Source: Dyadobacter chenwenxiniae | GTDB taxonomy: Bacteria > Bacteroidota > Bacteroidia > Cytophagales > Spirosomataceae | Assembly (NCBI RefSeq): GCF_022869785.1 | Contig: NZ_CP094997.1 | Span: forward strand, 6,825,001-6,889,000 | Direction of reading: 5' to 3' | DNA: 64,000 nt | Shown: piece after piece, positions 1-8,415 of the stretch | How positions within the stretch are numbered: position 1 is the stretch's first letter | How the letters are laid out: each line of letters starts with the position of its first letter | Notes under the pieces: generated by a model | The model's input: only the letters and a program-made list of their open reading frames with translations | Told to the model about the DNA's origin: nothing | Database searches by the model: none | Translations under genes and position numbers: made by a program

Positions 1-51
1 AATCAACAATACTGCGATGATCGCAACCAAGATAATTAAACCCAAATACAT
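1..51 (-). CDS. secG: Preprotein translocase subunit SecG (5' end only)
   Basis: The reverse strand opens with ATG at 51 and reads 17 codons, MYLGLIILVAIIAVLLI, before the window edge. This is one continuous hydrophobic segment, as expected for the first membrane helix of SecG, the small inner-membrane subunit of the SecYEG protein export channel. The identification leans on context: in many Bacteroidota secG follows lptE and a TPR-type gene, exactly the order read here from right to left. With 17 residues visible, any small membrane protein starting with a helix would look the same, so the call is moderate. Confidence 0.55.
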   Translation of the reverse strand, partial: MYLGLIILVAIIAVLLI

Positions 52-64
52 GCCTTATTAATTT

Positions 65-96
65 TGAATGGTTGAATGCGTGAATGAGTGAATGTT
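65..96. repeat. Tandem 8-bp repeat TGAATGNN, four copies
   Basis: TGAATG recurs at 65, 73, 81 and 89, each followed by two variable bases. It lies in the short gap between the secG start and the TPR gene, so it falls inside the presumed operon mRNA. No function can be read from it. Confidence 0.7.
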
Positions 97-136
97 TTGA
101 TGGCCAATTGCTGACATCCGAAGTTTATCAAGCGTT

Positions 137-790
137 TTACAGTCGATTCAATTCACTTAATTTTTTCGCAAAGTAATTCCTTTTTTCTGGTTTTTTCAAG
201 ATCAATTTTTGATAGAGGTCAATTGCCTTCTCGATTTTGCCCTGCCTTACGAGGATTTTTGCAAATGCTTCGGTTTCAATGCTTCCCGCGCCGGACTCTG
301 CAACTCTGCCGCTCACATCTACGGCAACAGGTTCCAGATTGTTCTCCTGGCGAATGATCCGCGGGTTCTTTTTCATGAAACCCTGAATGATCTGTTGCTG
401 CCTTTTCTGCTCGTCAGATATTAGGTTGGGAATCGCAACCGTTTCCTGCTCAACAATGCCAATCAGAATGTCCTCACCATTTAGTGGAACCGATTTTTCC
501 TGCGCCTCGATCACTTCCTCAATGTTGACGGTTGCGTCGTAGCGCTCCGTGTCACTCTCCACAAGCTGCTGCAAAGCGACGCGGCTCAGTGCATATGCGG
601 CTGCCCTGGGACGCGTTTCGTCCAGTTTTTCGGTTCCGGCCACGCTGGATGCTTTTGCCAGTAAAGAATAGGAAATCTGACAGTAAGGAAATGCCTTTAT
701 CGTCGCTTCAAGCGCTTCGATTACCTCGCTGCCTGCTGCCTGGGGATGTTTAACCAGATTGCTGAACGCCTCCTTTTCAATGATGGACAT
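137..790 (-). CDS. TPR-type protein of the lptE-secG cluster, function unknown
   Basis: A 217-residue protein without signal peptide or membrane segment, so probably cytoplasmic. The N-terminal third is helical (it includes FPYCQISYSLLAKAS), the middle is charged and low in structure, and the C-terminal about 45 residues (ETEAFAKILVRQGKIEKAI and onward) read as one clear TPR hairpin, suggesting protein-protein contacts. It sits between lptE and secG on the same strand with short gaps (53 bp after lptE, 85 bp before secG), an arrangement common in Bacteroidota. A role in envelope biogenesis would be a guess from position only. Confidence 0.75.
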   Translation of the reverse strand: MSIIEKEAFSNLVKHPQAAGSEVIEALEATIKAFPYCQISYSLLAKASSVAGTEKLDETRPRAAAYALSRVALQQLVESDTERYDATVNIEEVIEAQEKSVPLNGEDILIGIVEQETVAIPNLISDEQKRQQQIIQGFMKKNPRIIRQENNLEPVAVDVSGRVAESGAGSIETEAFAKILVRQGKIEKAIDLYQKLILKKPEKRNYFAKKLSELNRL

Positions 791-843
791 ATTTACCTTA
801 ATATTTTGGAATAAAAAATGAAGTTATGCAAAAGGAAAATCTA

Positions 844-1356
844 CTACCAGTCGGCGGCAGATTTATTAAAGATCTGTTGCACTAAATTCTCACGGATCGT
901 CGGCAAAAGCCGCGCTTCATTCTGGTTAAGCGTTTGATCCTGGGGAAAGTCGGCGTAGTAAGTAAAAGACTGGTCAAAATTCTTGGTTTCGTCCTTTGCA
1001 TTGGTATACCGGACCTGAACTGTGACATTCAATCGGTTTAATCCGGCCTGGTCATTTGCGGTCGGGGCGGCTGCAAGCACGTCGTAACCGGTTATGGAAC
1101 CTTCCAGAATCAGGTCACCTCCGCCGGGTTGACTGATTAAACTTGTGTTCCGCTGAAAATATTCTTTTAATTCTTCGGTAAGTCTCTGCGGCAGGTCCGA
1201 AGGCCCGCCGGCCGTTCCCATTGTGAAGTTGAGCACGCTGAATGTCTTGATATCAGGCGATAAATTGGTTCCGGTAAAGGAATAAACGCCACATCCCGAC
1301 ATGAAAATGGAACAATGCAGGACAAAAAAGAGGGTTAACAGCCGTTTGGACTTCAT
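844..1356 (-). CDS. lptE: LptE-like lipoprotein for LPS assembly
   Basis: LptE is an outer-membrane lipoprotein that plugs the LptD barrel and helps insert lipopolysaccharide into the outer leaflet. The protein has a lipoprotein signal peptide with lipobox FMSGC (Cys22), then the typical GVYSFTGTNL start of the mature domain, and a conserved core with GDLILEGSITGYDV and NRLNVTVQVRYTN. About 170 residues, normal for the Bacteroidota family. The open frame extends to 1452, but the Met at 1356 directly precedes the signal peptide and lies 31 bp beyond the upstream gene's stop, whereas longer starts would overlap that gene, so 1356 was chosen. Cotranscription with the sigma-54-type activator upstream and the TPR gene downstream is likely. 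Confidence 0.85.
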   Translation of the reverse strand: MKSKRLLTLFFVLHCSIFMSGCGVYSFTGTNLSPDIKTFSVLNFTMGTAGGPSDLPQRLTEELKEYFQRNTSLISQPGGGDLILEGSITGYDVLAAAPTANDQAGLNRLNVTVQVRYTNAKDETKNFDQSFTYYADFPQDQTLNQNEARLLPTIRENLVQQIFNKSAADW

Positions 1357-1387
1357 CGAAATGCGCACTGCGGAAATATTTTTAAAT

Positions 1388-2689
1388 CTATTCTTCAATG
1401 TCATACTGCTTGATTTTCCTGTATAACGTGCGTTCCGATATGCCCAATGCACTCGCTGCGTATTTTCGTTTATTATTATTTTTCCGTAAAGCCTTGATGA
1501 TCATTTCCTTTTCCTTGTCTTCCAGGGACAAAGATTCTTCCTCGGCTGTGACGTGCACAACATCCTCAATTTCACTCCTTTCGTCCGAATATCTGTCCAA
1601 GTCCACAGTGCGCGGCGGCACGGGCGAGAGCAAGCGCGCGGGCTCAATGGTGGGCGTATGTGGATGGCTTGCTGGTTCCGTATTATTCAGCGAACTGAAC
1701 AACTCCTGGTGATCTTTGAGGATCTCACCGCCATATTTTTCATTTTCGAGTACATTACGGACGAGCTTTTTTAACTCGGTCATATCGCGGCGCATGTCGA
1801 AAAGCACTTTGTAAAGTAACTCGCGCTCCGAAAATGAGCTGGCCGAATCCTCGCCGGAACGCAGCGTGATCAGCGCTTTTCTGCCCGCTGGCTGCACGGG
1901 ATTCAGGTAATTATTTAACGTTTCGCGCGATATGGGCAGTTCTTTATCGGTTTCCAGGATGGTGATCTGCTCTGCAATATTTTTTAGCTGGCGAATGTTT
2001 CCCGGAAATGCATATTGCATCAGCAAGTCGCGCGCTTCCCCATCAAGCCGCACCGGTTTAGTCCTGTATCTTTCAGAAAAATCATTGGTAAACTTCCTGA
2101 AAAGCAGCAGGATATCTTCACCGCGGTCCCGCAGTGGCGGAACGTAAATGGGGACTGTATTTAAACGGTAATAAAGGTCCTCCCGGAATTTTCCGTTGTT
2201 GACAGCATCCAGTAAATTCACATTAGTAGCAGCTGCAACCCGCACATTGGTTTTCAAAACTTTGGAAGAACCTACTCGGATATATTCGCCGTTTTCCAAA
2301 ACACGCAAAAGCCTTGCCTGGGTGCCCAAAGGCATTTCTCCAACCTCATCCAGGAAAATGGTTCCTGAATTGGTTGTCTCAAAATATCCTTTCCTCGAAT
2401 CCAGCGCTCCTGTAAATGCACCTTTTTCATGCCCAAAAAGCTCGGAATCAATCGTTCCTTCCGGAATCGCGCCACAGTTGATCGCGATAAACGGTCCGTG
2501 TTTGCGGGAGCTGAGGCTATGGATAATTTTAGAAAATGATTCTTTTCCGCTGCCGCTTTCGCCGGTAATGAGCACGGTCAGATCAGTGGCTGCAACCTGC
2601 ACAGCCACATTAATCGCGTGATTCAGCCCGGGTGAAGTACCAATTATTCCAAAACGGTTCTTTATTGCTTGTATTTCAGCTGGATTCAT
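1388..2689 (-). CDS. Sigma-54-dependent transcriptional activator without receiver domain
   Basis: A 433-residue bacterial enhancer-binding protein. The AAA+ ATPase domain fills roughly residues 14-245: Walker A GESGSGKE at 43-50, the sigma-54 contacting loop GAFTGA at 90-95, Walker B IFLDEVGE at about 111-118. The C-terminal 45 residues hold a Fis-type helix-turn-helix (NNNKRKYAASALGISERTLY). There is no N-terminal receiver, GAF or PAS domain; the AAA+ domain starts almost at residue 1. A linker of about 120 residues (270-390) is predicted flexible. Its start overlaps the miaB stop (ATGA, 2686-2689), so translation is probably coupled to miaB. Such miaB-linked regulators are widely conserved in Bacteroidota; the target promoters cannot be told from this sequence. 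Confidence 0.9.
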   Translation of the reverse strand: MNPAEIQAIKNRFGIIGTSPGLNHAINVAVQVAATDLTVLITGESGSGKESFSKIIHSLSSRKHGPFIAINCGAIPEGTIDSELFGHEKGAFTGALDSRKGYFETTNSGTIFLDEVGEMPLGTQARLLRVLENGEYIRVGSSKVLKTNVRVAAATNVNLLDAVNNGKFREDLYYRLNTVPIYVPPLRDRGEDILLLFRKFTNDFSERYRTKPVRLDGEARDLLMQYAFPGNIRQLKNIAEQITILETDKELPISRETLNNYLNPVQPAGRKALITLRSGEDSASSFSERELLYKVLFDMRRDMTELKKLVRNVLENEKYGGEILKDHQELFSSLNNTEPASHPHTPTIEPARLLSPVPPRTVDLDRYSDERSEIEDVVHVTAEEESLSLEDKEKEMIIKALRKNNNKRKYAASALGISERTLYRKIKQYDIEE

Positions 2690-4170
2690 GAAACGGGTAC
2701 TTTTTCGACCGCATAACCGCGAAGTGTCGCGGCGGTCGTGTCTGTAATTAAAACGTCGACATAATCGCCTACTTTGAAATTTTCGCGGGGGAATATGACT
2801 CTTTTATTCTGGTCACTGCGTCCTGTGAAATCGTCCACAGAACGTTTGGAAGTGTTTTCAACCAGCACTTTCTGCACTGTGCCGATCAGTTTTTGATTGC
2901 GTTCGAGGGAGATTCTCTGTTGTATATCAATGATTTCCGCGAGGCGCCTTTGCTTAATGTCGGCCGGAATGTCATCCGGATATTTCTTGGCAGCAAGCGT
3001 CCCCGGACGTTCGGAATAAGCGAACATATAGCCGAAGTCAAAACGCACATATTCAAGCAATGAAAGCGAGTCCAGGTGTTCTTCCTCTGTTTCACTGCAA
3101 AAGCCTGCGATCATATCATGTGAAATCGCACATTCATCGCCTAAGATCCGGCGAATGCTGTCAATTCTCTCTAAATACCATTCTCTGTCATAAGTCCGGT
3201 TCATCATTTCCAGCACGCGGCTATTGCCATGTTGGGCAGGTAAATGAATGTATTTGCAAATGTTATCGTACTTTTTGATCATGTAAAGCACTTCGTCTGT
3301 AATGTCTTTGGGATGCGATGTGCTGAACCTTACCCGCAGGTCCGGGCTGATCTGCGCCACCATTTCAAGCAGATTGGCAAAATTTACCTGCGTTTGTAAT
3401 GCAGCAGTTTCCACATTTGTAGAGATCCCTGTAATGCTGTTAGGGCCTTGCCATTTATAGCTGTCCACATTCTGACCAAGTAAAGTAACTTCTTTATAAC
3501 CTTCATTATAAAGGTCTTGTGCTTCCTTTAAAATGGAAAAAGGATCACGGCTACGCTCACGACCGCGTGTCATGGGCACCACGCAAAAACTGCACATATT
3601 ATCGCAGCCGCGCATGATGGAAATCAATGCAGTTACACCATTGGAATTCAGGCGGATTGGGGAAATATCTGCGTAAGTTTCCTCTCTTGATAAAAAAACA
3701 TTAACCCCTTTCTGGCCTGTTTCGGCTTCTTCCACCAATCGCGGCAGGTCACGGTAAGCATCCGGGCCTGTAACAATGTCAACCATTTTTTCCTCGTCGA
3801 GCAACTTGGCTTTCAAGCGTTCCGCCATACAGCCCAGGACACCGATTAATGTGCCTGGTTTCTTCTTTTTTATTACATTAAGCTGCCTCAATCGCGTTCT
3901 TACGCGCTGTTCCGCATTGTCGCGGATGGCACAAGTGTTCAAAAATATGAGATCAGCATTTTCAACGTCGGAAGTAGTGGCAAAACCTGCCTCACGCATC
4001 ACAGAGGCCACAATTTCGCTGTCTGCGAAATTCATCTGGCAACCGTAACTTTCTATAAAGAGTCTTTTTTTATTAATAGCCGGTTCATTTTCGGAAATAC
4101 GGACTGTCTCGCAGGCTTCTTTGTCCTCCGGCGTCAGTATTTTCAAAGTATCAGCAATTCTATGTTCCAT
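2686..4170 (-). CDS. miaB: tRNA-2-methylthio-N6-dimethylallyladenosine synthase MiaB
   Basis: Radical-SAM methylthiotransferase that adds a methylthio group to i6A37 of tRNAs reading U-starting codons. Three domains are visible in 494 residues: N-terminal UPF0004 domain with the auxiliary [4Fe-4S] cysteines C44 (ESYGCQMN), C80 (LNTCAIR) and C114 (LGCMAER); radical-SAM core with CxxxCxxC at C189, C193, C196 (MRGCDNMCSFCVVPMTRGRE); and a C-terminal TRAM domain (about 425-490). An N-terminal tail of some 34 residues precedes the first domain. It is the first gene of the leftward cluster and has its own promoter (4246-4279). Length and motifs match MiaB better than MtaB or RimO. Confidence 0.96.
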   Translation of the reverse strand: MEHRIADTLKILTPEDKEACETVRISENEPAINKKRLFIESYGCQMNFADSEIVASVMREAGFATTSDVENADLIFLNTCAIRDNAEQRVRTRLRQLNVIKKKKPGTLIGVLGCMAERLKAKLLDEEKMVDIVTGPDAYRDLPRLVEEAETGQKGVNVFLSREETYADISPIRLNSNGVTALISIMRGCDNMCSFCVVPMTRGRERSRDPFSILKEAQDLYNEGYKEVTLLGQNVDSYKWQGPNSITGISTNVETAALQTQVNFANLLEMVAQISPDLRVRFSTSHPKDITDEVLYMIKKYDNICKYIHLPAQHGNSRVLEMMNRTYDREWYLERIDSIRRILGDECAISHDMIAGFCSETEEEHLDSLSLLEYVRFDFGYMFAYSERPGTLAAKKYPDDIPADIKQRRLAEIIDIQQRISLERNQKLIGTVQKVLVENTSKRSVDDFTGRSDQNKRVIFPRENFKVGDYVDVLITDTTAATLRGYAVEKVPVS

Positions 4171-4245
4171 GGATGGGATCTTAACATCAATTTATTCGGA
4201 GAACCTATGGGCGTTGAGTTGCCACGTATCAGATTTTCAAGACTG

Positions 4246-4279
4246 CAAATATAGGAAGTTTTCAGTAAAAACTGACAAA
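4246..4279 (-). promoter_or_regulatory. Bacteroidota-type promoter of the miaB cluster
   Basis: On the reverse strand the -7 box TATATTTG (4253-4246) matches TAnnTTTG exactly, and TTTG (4279-4276) lies 22 bp upstream as the -33 box. Transcription would start near 4240, about 70 bp ahead of the miaB ATG. Confidence 0.6.
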
Positions 4280-4309
4280 CTGTCATACTGTAAGCGGGCT
4301 TAAAAAAGG

Positions 4310-6790
4310 TTAAAATGGATAGCCGACGCCCAGGTTAACATTGAGGAAATTAGACTGCCTCCGGTTGAAAAGCCTTTTAAATTCCAGCTCATCCAGCACA
4401 AATCGCTGCAAGGCAGGATCATAGACCTTGATACCAAAATCAAAACGGAGAATAAAAAAGGAAAGGTCATAGCGAATCCCAAAACCCGTTCCGATGGCAA
4501 TTTCCTTTAAAAATTTATCCGCTTCAAACTTTTGCTTTTCGGTTGCCGTGCTGCTGAGGTTCCAGACATTCCCGACATCTATAAACAATGCATAATTAAT
4601 GTCTCCAAAGAATTTAGCGAGGAAACCTCTCCATTCCAGGTTTCCTTCCAGTAGAAATTCACCGGGAGATTCAATGGTCAGACTGTCAATGGTTTTTCTT
4701 GGAGGCGAAGAACCCGGGCCAAGCCGACGTGGTAGCCACCCTCTCAGACTATTGGAGCCACCTGCGAAAAAATACTTTTCATAGGGAGGCACTTTGCTAT
4801 CGCCGTAGCTGTAAACTGCGCCCGTGTTAACCCTCGCAACAAATGCCGAACGCCTTCCTGTTGGCCAGTATCGACGATAATCCGCATTCCAGCGCAAATA
4901 TTTGTAAAACTGCAAACCATCTCCAAAGACATTCTTGATCAAATTTTCCTGTTTGGGCAGAATATTGAGCGACGTCCCGCCCGATTCCAGCGCAACCCGG
5001 AAATAATGCGCGTTCTTTTGCGGACCGATCAGCGCGTTGGTGTTATAGGTAAAATTGAAATTAATGTCTGACACAAATGACCGCTGGAAACTATTGTAAA
5101 GGTTATTTCCCTGTTCCCTGAGCTCGTCGAGCAGCGCCTGAAAATCAGAGCGGATGTTTTGCGTATTCAGAATGTTGAGGTCAACCAGCGACAGATTAAA
5201 TAATGTTTTGTTTGTAGGCTGCCAGGAATAGGTCATGGCCACCTTCACGTTCGTCCGCGTGTATTCGGGCCTGTTTACGTAATTATAACCTAATCCCACC
5301 TGCGTCCGAGGATTAAAACTCGCGGTTTGCTTTTGCAGCATATTCGCCGGCGTGAGCAATCTTGGAAATGTCAGCGAAGTGTTTAGTCCGATCTCTTCAC
5401 TTCGATAAATGGAGCTGTTACCCAAAAAACCGGGCACGAGTTCGATCCCACCCCGGAGGTTAGCCTCAAAATTTTCAAGCCCGTTGAAAACATTCCTAAT
5501 CTTATAAGACAAGTTTGCAAATGGCCCCGGTGCGCCTTGAAGCTGGATCACATTCAGGCCGATGTCAGTCGAAACCTGATATTTCTCCAAAGGAATTACT
5601 TTGAAATAGCTGTTGATCCCATGCCCTGTCGAATCGAGTGTATAGGTGTAGTTTACGAAGCGAAACTGATCGGTTAATGAAAGCTGCTGCTGGGTATCGC
5701 GTTCTTTCTGTTGACTGTAAATCGCGCCGGGCCGCACCTGGATTTTGCTATCTAAGATCCTGGTTGCGAATCGCTTGTCTGAAAAAGTATAACGAATTCC
5801 CCGAAAATTGACCGTGTCTTTTCTGGCATAAAGTGAATCTGCGGTTGAGCCGGACGGCGGCAACACCTCAAAATGGACAGAATTGATCTTGTATCGCTCC
5901 CCATTTTTGATCGTCCCGGGCATATCCACCCTCACTTTCACGTCAACTGATTTGAAAAAACTATCCGTGGAAGCATTGGTAATGGTGTCATTGATCAAGT
6001 AGGAAATGTTTTGGCGCGAAAAGCCCAGATAGCCTTGATTCCGCAGCAGTGTCTCAATCCTGATCCGCTCTTCTTCAAATGAATCACCATCATAGCGCTT
6101 TTTGGTTTGCAGCGCAGGGTTTTTATTATTTGAATTGATAATGCTGTCGGCCATATTGTTCCGCACCTGATACTCAATGCCCCGAATCATTGTCGGGCGT
6201 TTTTCAGCAACAAAATAACTGACGCGGATCCTGTTGAATGTCGTGTCCGGTTTATAGCTTACCGCCGCCTCAAAAAAACCATTGTTATAGAGGTATTTTT
6301 GCATTTTTTCGGCATTAAGGGCAACTTCGCTGGCGACGAAATAAACCGGTGCTTCGCCCAGAACCCGCATCCAGAAATTCCCTTCATCCACCCGCGTCTG
6401 CGCTTTTTCGAGTTTTTTAGCGTAGCGCCGTTGAATCTTTTCGAGCTTCCGGGGAGAATTTTCGTTTAAGCGCGATTCATTTTGATATTTTTGTGTGATT
6501 TCAATTACTTTCCGCTGCTTTTCTTCACGATTGTAAAAGAGCTCACCAAAGCGGTATAGGCCAACGTAAGGAAAAAAAGGTAAGCCCAGAAGGCGTCTGT
6601 TGGGTTTTTGCGGGATCAATGCTTCCAGTTCCGAGTCATTGATGATCTGATTTCCTTTGATCGAAGAATTGCCGAGATAATAGCTCTTGGCCTGGGAGGC
6701 GGGCTTTCGTGCGCAAGACGACAATCCCACTAAAATCAGGAAGAAATACCAGCTATATGTAATCTTAGAATTATTATTCAATGCTGTCAA
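4310..6790 (-). CDS. tamL: Translocation and assembly module lipoprotein TamL (BamA/TamA-like)
   Basis: An Omp85-family outer-membrane protein of about 826 residues. It begins with a lipoprotein signal (LVGLSSC), has POTRA-like repeats over roughly residues 60-400 and ends in a 16-strand-type surface-antigen barrel with the family's late motif around FFAGGSNSLRGW and a terminal aromatic (YPF). A lipidated TamA homologue is the Bacteroidota variant TamL, which works with TamB in envelope protein or lipid transport. No ATG is available: the frame closes at a stop near 6809-6811, leaving TTG at 6790 or TTG at 6781. Either start overlaps or abuts the divergent methyltransferase start at 6781. Confidence 0.82.
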   Translation of the reverse strand: MTALNNNSKITYSWYFFLILVGLSSCARKPASQAKSYYLGNSSIKGNQIINDSELEALIPQKPNRRLLGLPFFPYVGLYRFGELFYNREEKQRKVIEITQKYQNESRLNENSPRKLEKIQRRYAKKLEKAQTRVDEGNFWMRVLGEAPVYFVASEVALNAEKMQKYLYNNGFFEAAVSYKPDTTFNRIRVSYFVAEKRPTMIRGIEYQVRNNMADSIINSNNKNPALQTKKRYDGDSFEEERIRIETLLRNQGYLGFSRQNISYLINDTITNASTDSFFKSVDVKVRVDMPGTIKNGERYKINSVHFEVLPPSGSTADSLYARKDTVNFRGIRYTFSDKRFATRILDSKIQVRPGAIYSQQKERDTQQQLSLTDQFRFVNYTYTLDSTGHGINSYFKVIPLEKYQVSTDIGLNVIQLQGAPGPFANLSYKIRNVFNGLENFEANLRGGIELVPGFLGNSSIYRSEEIGLNTSLTFPRLLTPANMLQKQTASFNPRTQVGLGYNYVNRPEYTRTNVKVAMTYSWQPTNKTLFNLSLVDLNILNTQNIRSDFQALLDELREQGNNLYNSFQRSFVSDINFNFTYNTNALIGPQKNAHYFRVALESGGTSLNILPKQENLIKNVFGDGLQFYKYLRWNADYRRYWPTGRRSAFVARVNTGAVYSYGDSKVPPYEKYFFAGGSNSLRGWLPRRLGPGSSPPRKTIDSLTIESPGEFLLEGNLEWRGFLAKFFGDINYALFIDVGNVWNLSSTATEKQKFEADKFLKEIAIGTGFGIRYDLSFFILRFDFGIKVYDPALQRFVLDELEFKRLFNRRQSNFLNVNLGVGYPF

Positions 6791-7545
6791 AAAATCGTAT
6801 AAAGTATATTAACTCGCTTAAAATCAAGAAGTACAGGCAACTTCACCAATCGTTTATTGTGGAAGGTGCCAAGAGTGTGCTGGAACTGCTCAATTCCGAT
6901 TTTAACATAGAGTTTTTGTTAGTAACGCCGGAATTTCAGCAAAAATACGCAAGTATTTTAAGCACGCATAACACAATCACAGAAACGGTTACGGTGCAGG
7001 AACTGGAAGGCCTGGGGTCTTTCCAAACGAACGATTCTTGCCTGGCCGTTGCTAAAACGAAGCAGATTGAGTTTTTGTCTCCTGATAATTCAGAATATGT
7101 GCTGGTTCTGGATGACGTCCGTGATCCGGGAAATTTAGGATCCATAATCAGGATCGCCGACTGGTACGGCATCAAAAAAATCATTTGTTCGCATGATACA
7201 ACCGATGTATATAATCCAAAGGTGATCGCTGCCAGCAAAGGATCATTCACCAGAGTTGACGTTTTTTACACGGATCTCACTTCTTACCTCACTGAAAATG
7301 CTTCGGACAAACCCATTATTGGTGCTTTCCTTGGTGGAAAATCACTTTATGATTTCAGTTTTGCACAGTCGGGCGGCTACATTGTAATGGGTAATGAGTC
7401 GAACGGGATCGGGCAGGCGGTTGAAAGATTTGTCACGGATAAAATTACAATTCCGCGGGTGGGAGAGGCGGAGTCGCTCAATGTCGGCATAGCGACGGCG
7501 GTTATGCTGGATAATCTCAGGCGGCAGATTAATGTTCCTGCTTAA
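6781..7545 (+). CDS. TrmH/SpoU-family RNA 2'-O-methyltransferase
   Basis: 254-residue SPOUT-class enzyme that methylates a ribose 2'-OH in rRNA or tRNA using SAM. The N-terminal 90 residues form the substrate-binding domain (QSFIVEGAKSVLELL). The catalytic SpoU domain carries all three motifs: motif 1 DDVRDPGNLGSIIRIADW, motif 2 GGYIVMGNESNGIG and motif 3 ITIPRVGEAESLNVGIATAV, which together form the trefoil knot. The target nucleotide cannot be told; RlmB-like rRNA methylation is one possibility. Its ATG lies inside the 5' end of the divergent tamL, so its promoter must be within tamL coding sequence. Confidence 0.9.
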   Translation: MLSKNRIKYINSLKIKKYRQLHQSFIVEGAKSVLELLNSDFNIEFLLVTPEFQQKYASILSTHNTITETVTVQELEGLGSFQTNDSCLAVAKTKQIEFLSPDNSEYVLVLDDVRDPGNLGSIIRIADWYGIKKIICSHDTTDVYNPKVIAASKGSFTRVDVFYTDLTSYLTENASDKPIIGAFLGGKSLYDFSFAQSGGYIVMGNESNGIGQAVERFVTDKITIPRVGEAESLNVGIATAVMLDNLRRQINVPA

Positions 7546-7578
7546 TGTCCAAAGCCGGTTTTGACTATAAAACAACCT

Positions 7579-8367
7579 TTACTCATGCGCGGCTTTGTGT
7601 GAGAGCTCTTCTGCATACGCTTTGCCCAAATAGTTGTCTATAAAATAATGCGCTACGTAAAGCAGGGGCGTGAGCAGGATCGCGACAAGACCTTTGTATA
7701 AATAGTTAATTGTCCCAACGGAGAAAACCTGGTTCAGGTCCCAGTTCCCGAAGACATAAAACGCAATGGTTATGACAACAAAACTGTCGATGAGCTGAGA
7801 AAACATCGTTGATCCGGTTGCACGCAGCCAGATAAATTTGCTTCCTGTTTTTCTCCTTAACCACGAAAAAACGGCCACATCCAATAGTTGGCCCAATAAG
7901 AACGCCACGATCGAACCGATCATGATGCCTAATCCCTGATTGAAGATCTTCGAAAATGCATCATTAATGTTAAATACATTCCCTGCTTTGTCGGTGTTGT
8001 TGATGTCCAGCCAAAATTGGGCAGGCGGCAATAATGTGGCAACAAGAATTGTAATAAAAGTGTAGGCAATGAAGCAAGCCGTAAGAAAGGAAATGCGTTT
8101 TACGCCTTTTCTTCCAAAATATTCATTAATAATATCAGAAGTTACAAAAACGACCGGCCAATTTATGACGCCAGCTGTCATATTGAAGTCAAGCCTTTGG
8201 CCGCCTATGAGCAATTGCGCCGGCGGAATCCCGAGCAATGTTTCTACCGAAAATATTTTACCGCCAATGATCTCTGCGATCAATGCATTGGTTAAAAATA
8301 TCCCACAAAGCAGCAAAAACAAACGTTGCCGTTTTGCTTCCTGGACACTGGTATTTTCGATGGTCAT
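7579..8367 (-). CDS. yhhQ: Queuosine precursor transporter (YhhQ/VUT family)
   Basis: 262 residues with about six hydrophobic segments. The family signatures are visible: an N-terminal helix with NALIAEIIGGKIF, a tract with NWPVVFVTSDIINEYFGRKG, and a late helix with QLIDSFVVITIAFY. The family (formerly DUF165) imports preQ0/preQ1, precursors for queuosine in tRNA. It converges with the RNA methyltransferase (33 bp between stops) and lies 48 bp downstream of the aminotransferase on the same strand, possibly in one transcript with it. A second tRNA-modification gene close to miaB is worth noting but may be chance. Confidence 0.9.
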   Translation of the reverse strand: MTIENTSVQEAKRQRLFLLLCGIFLTNALIAEIIGGKIFSVETLLGIPPAQLLIGGQRLDFNMTAGVINWPVVFVTSDIINEYFGRKGVKRISFLTACFIAYTFITILVATLLPPAQFWLDINNTDKAGNVFNINDAFSKIFNQGLGIMIGSIVAFLLGQLLDVAVFSWLRRKTGSKFIWLRATGSTMFSQLIDSFVVITIAFYVFGNWDLNQVFSVGTINYLYKGLVAILLTPLLYVAHYFIDNYLGKAYAEELSHKAAHE

Positions 8368-8415
8368 TTATTTTGGCAATAACGGCTGATAAGGATCGGT
8401 TACATGGTCTGCTGC

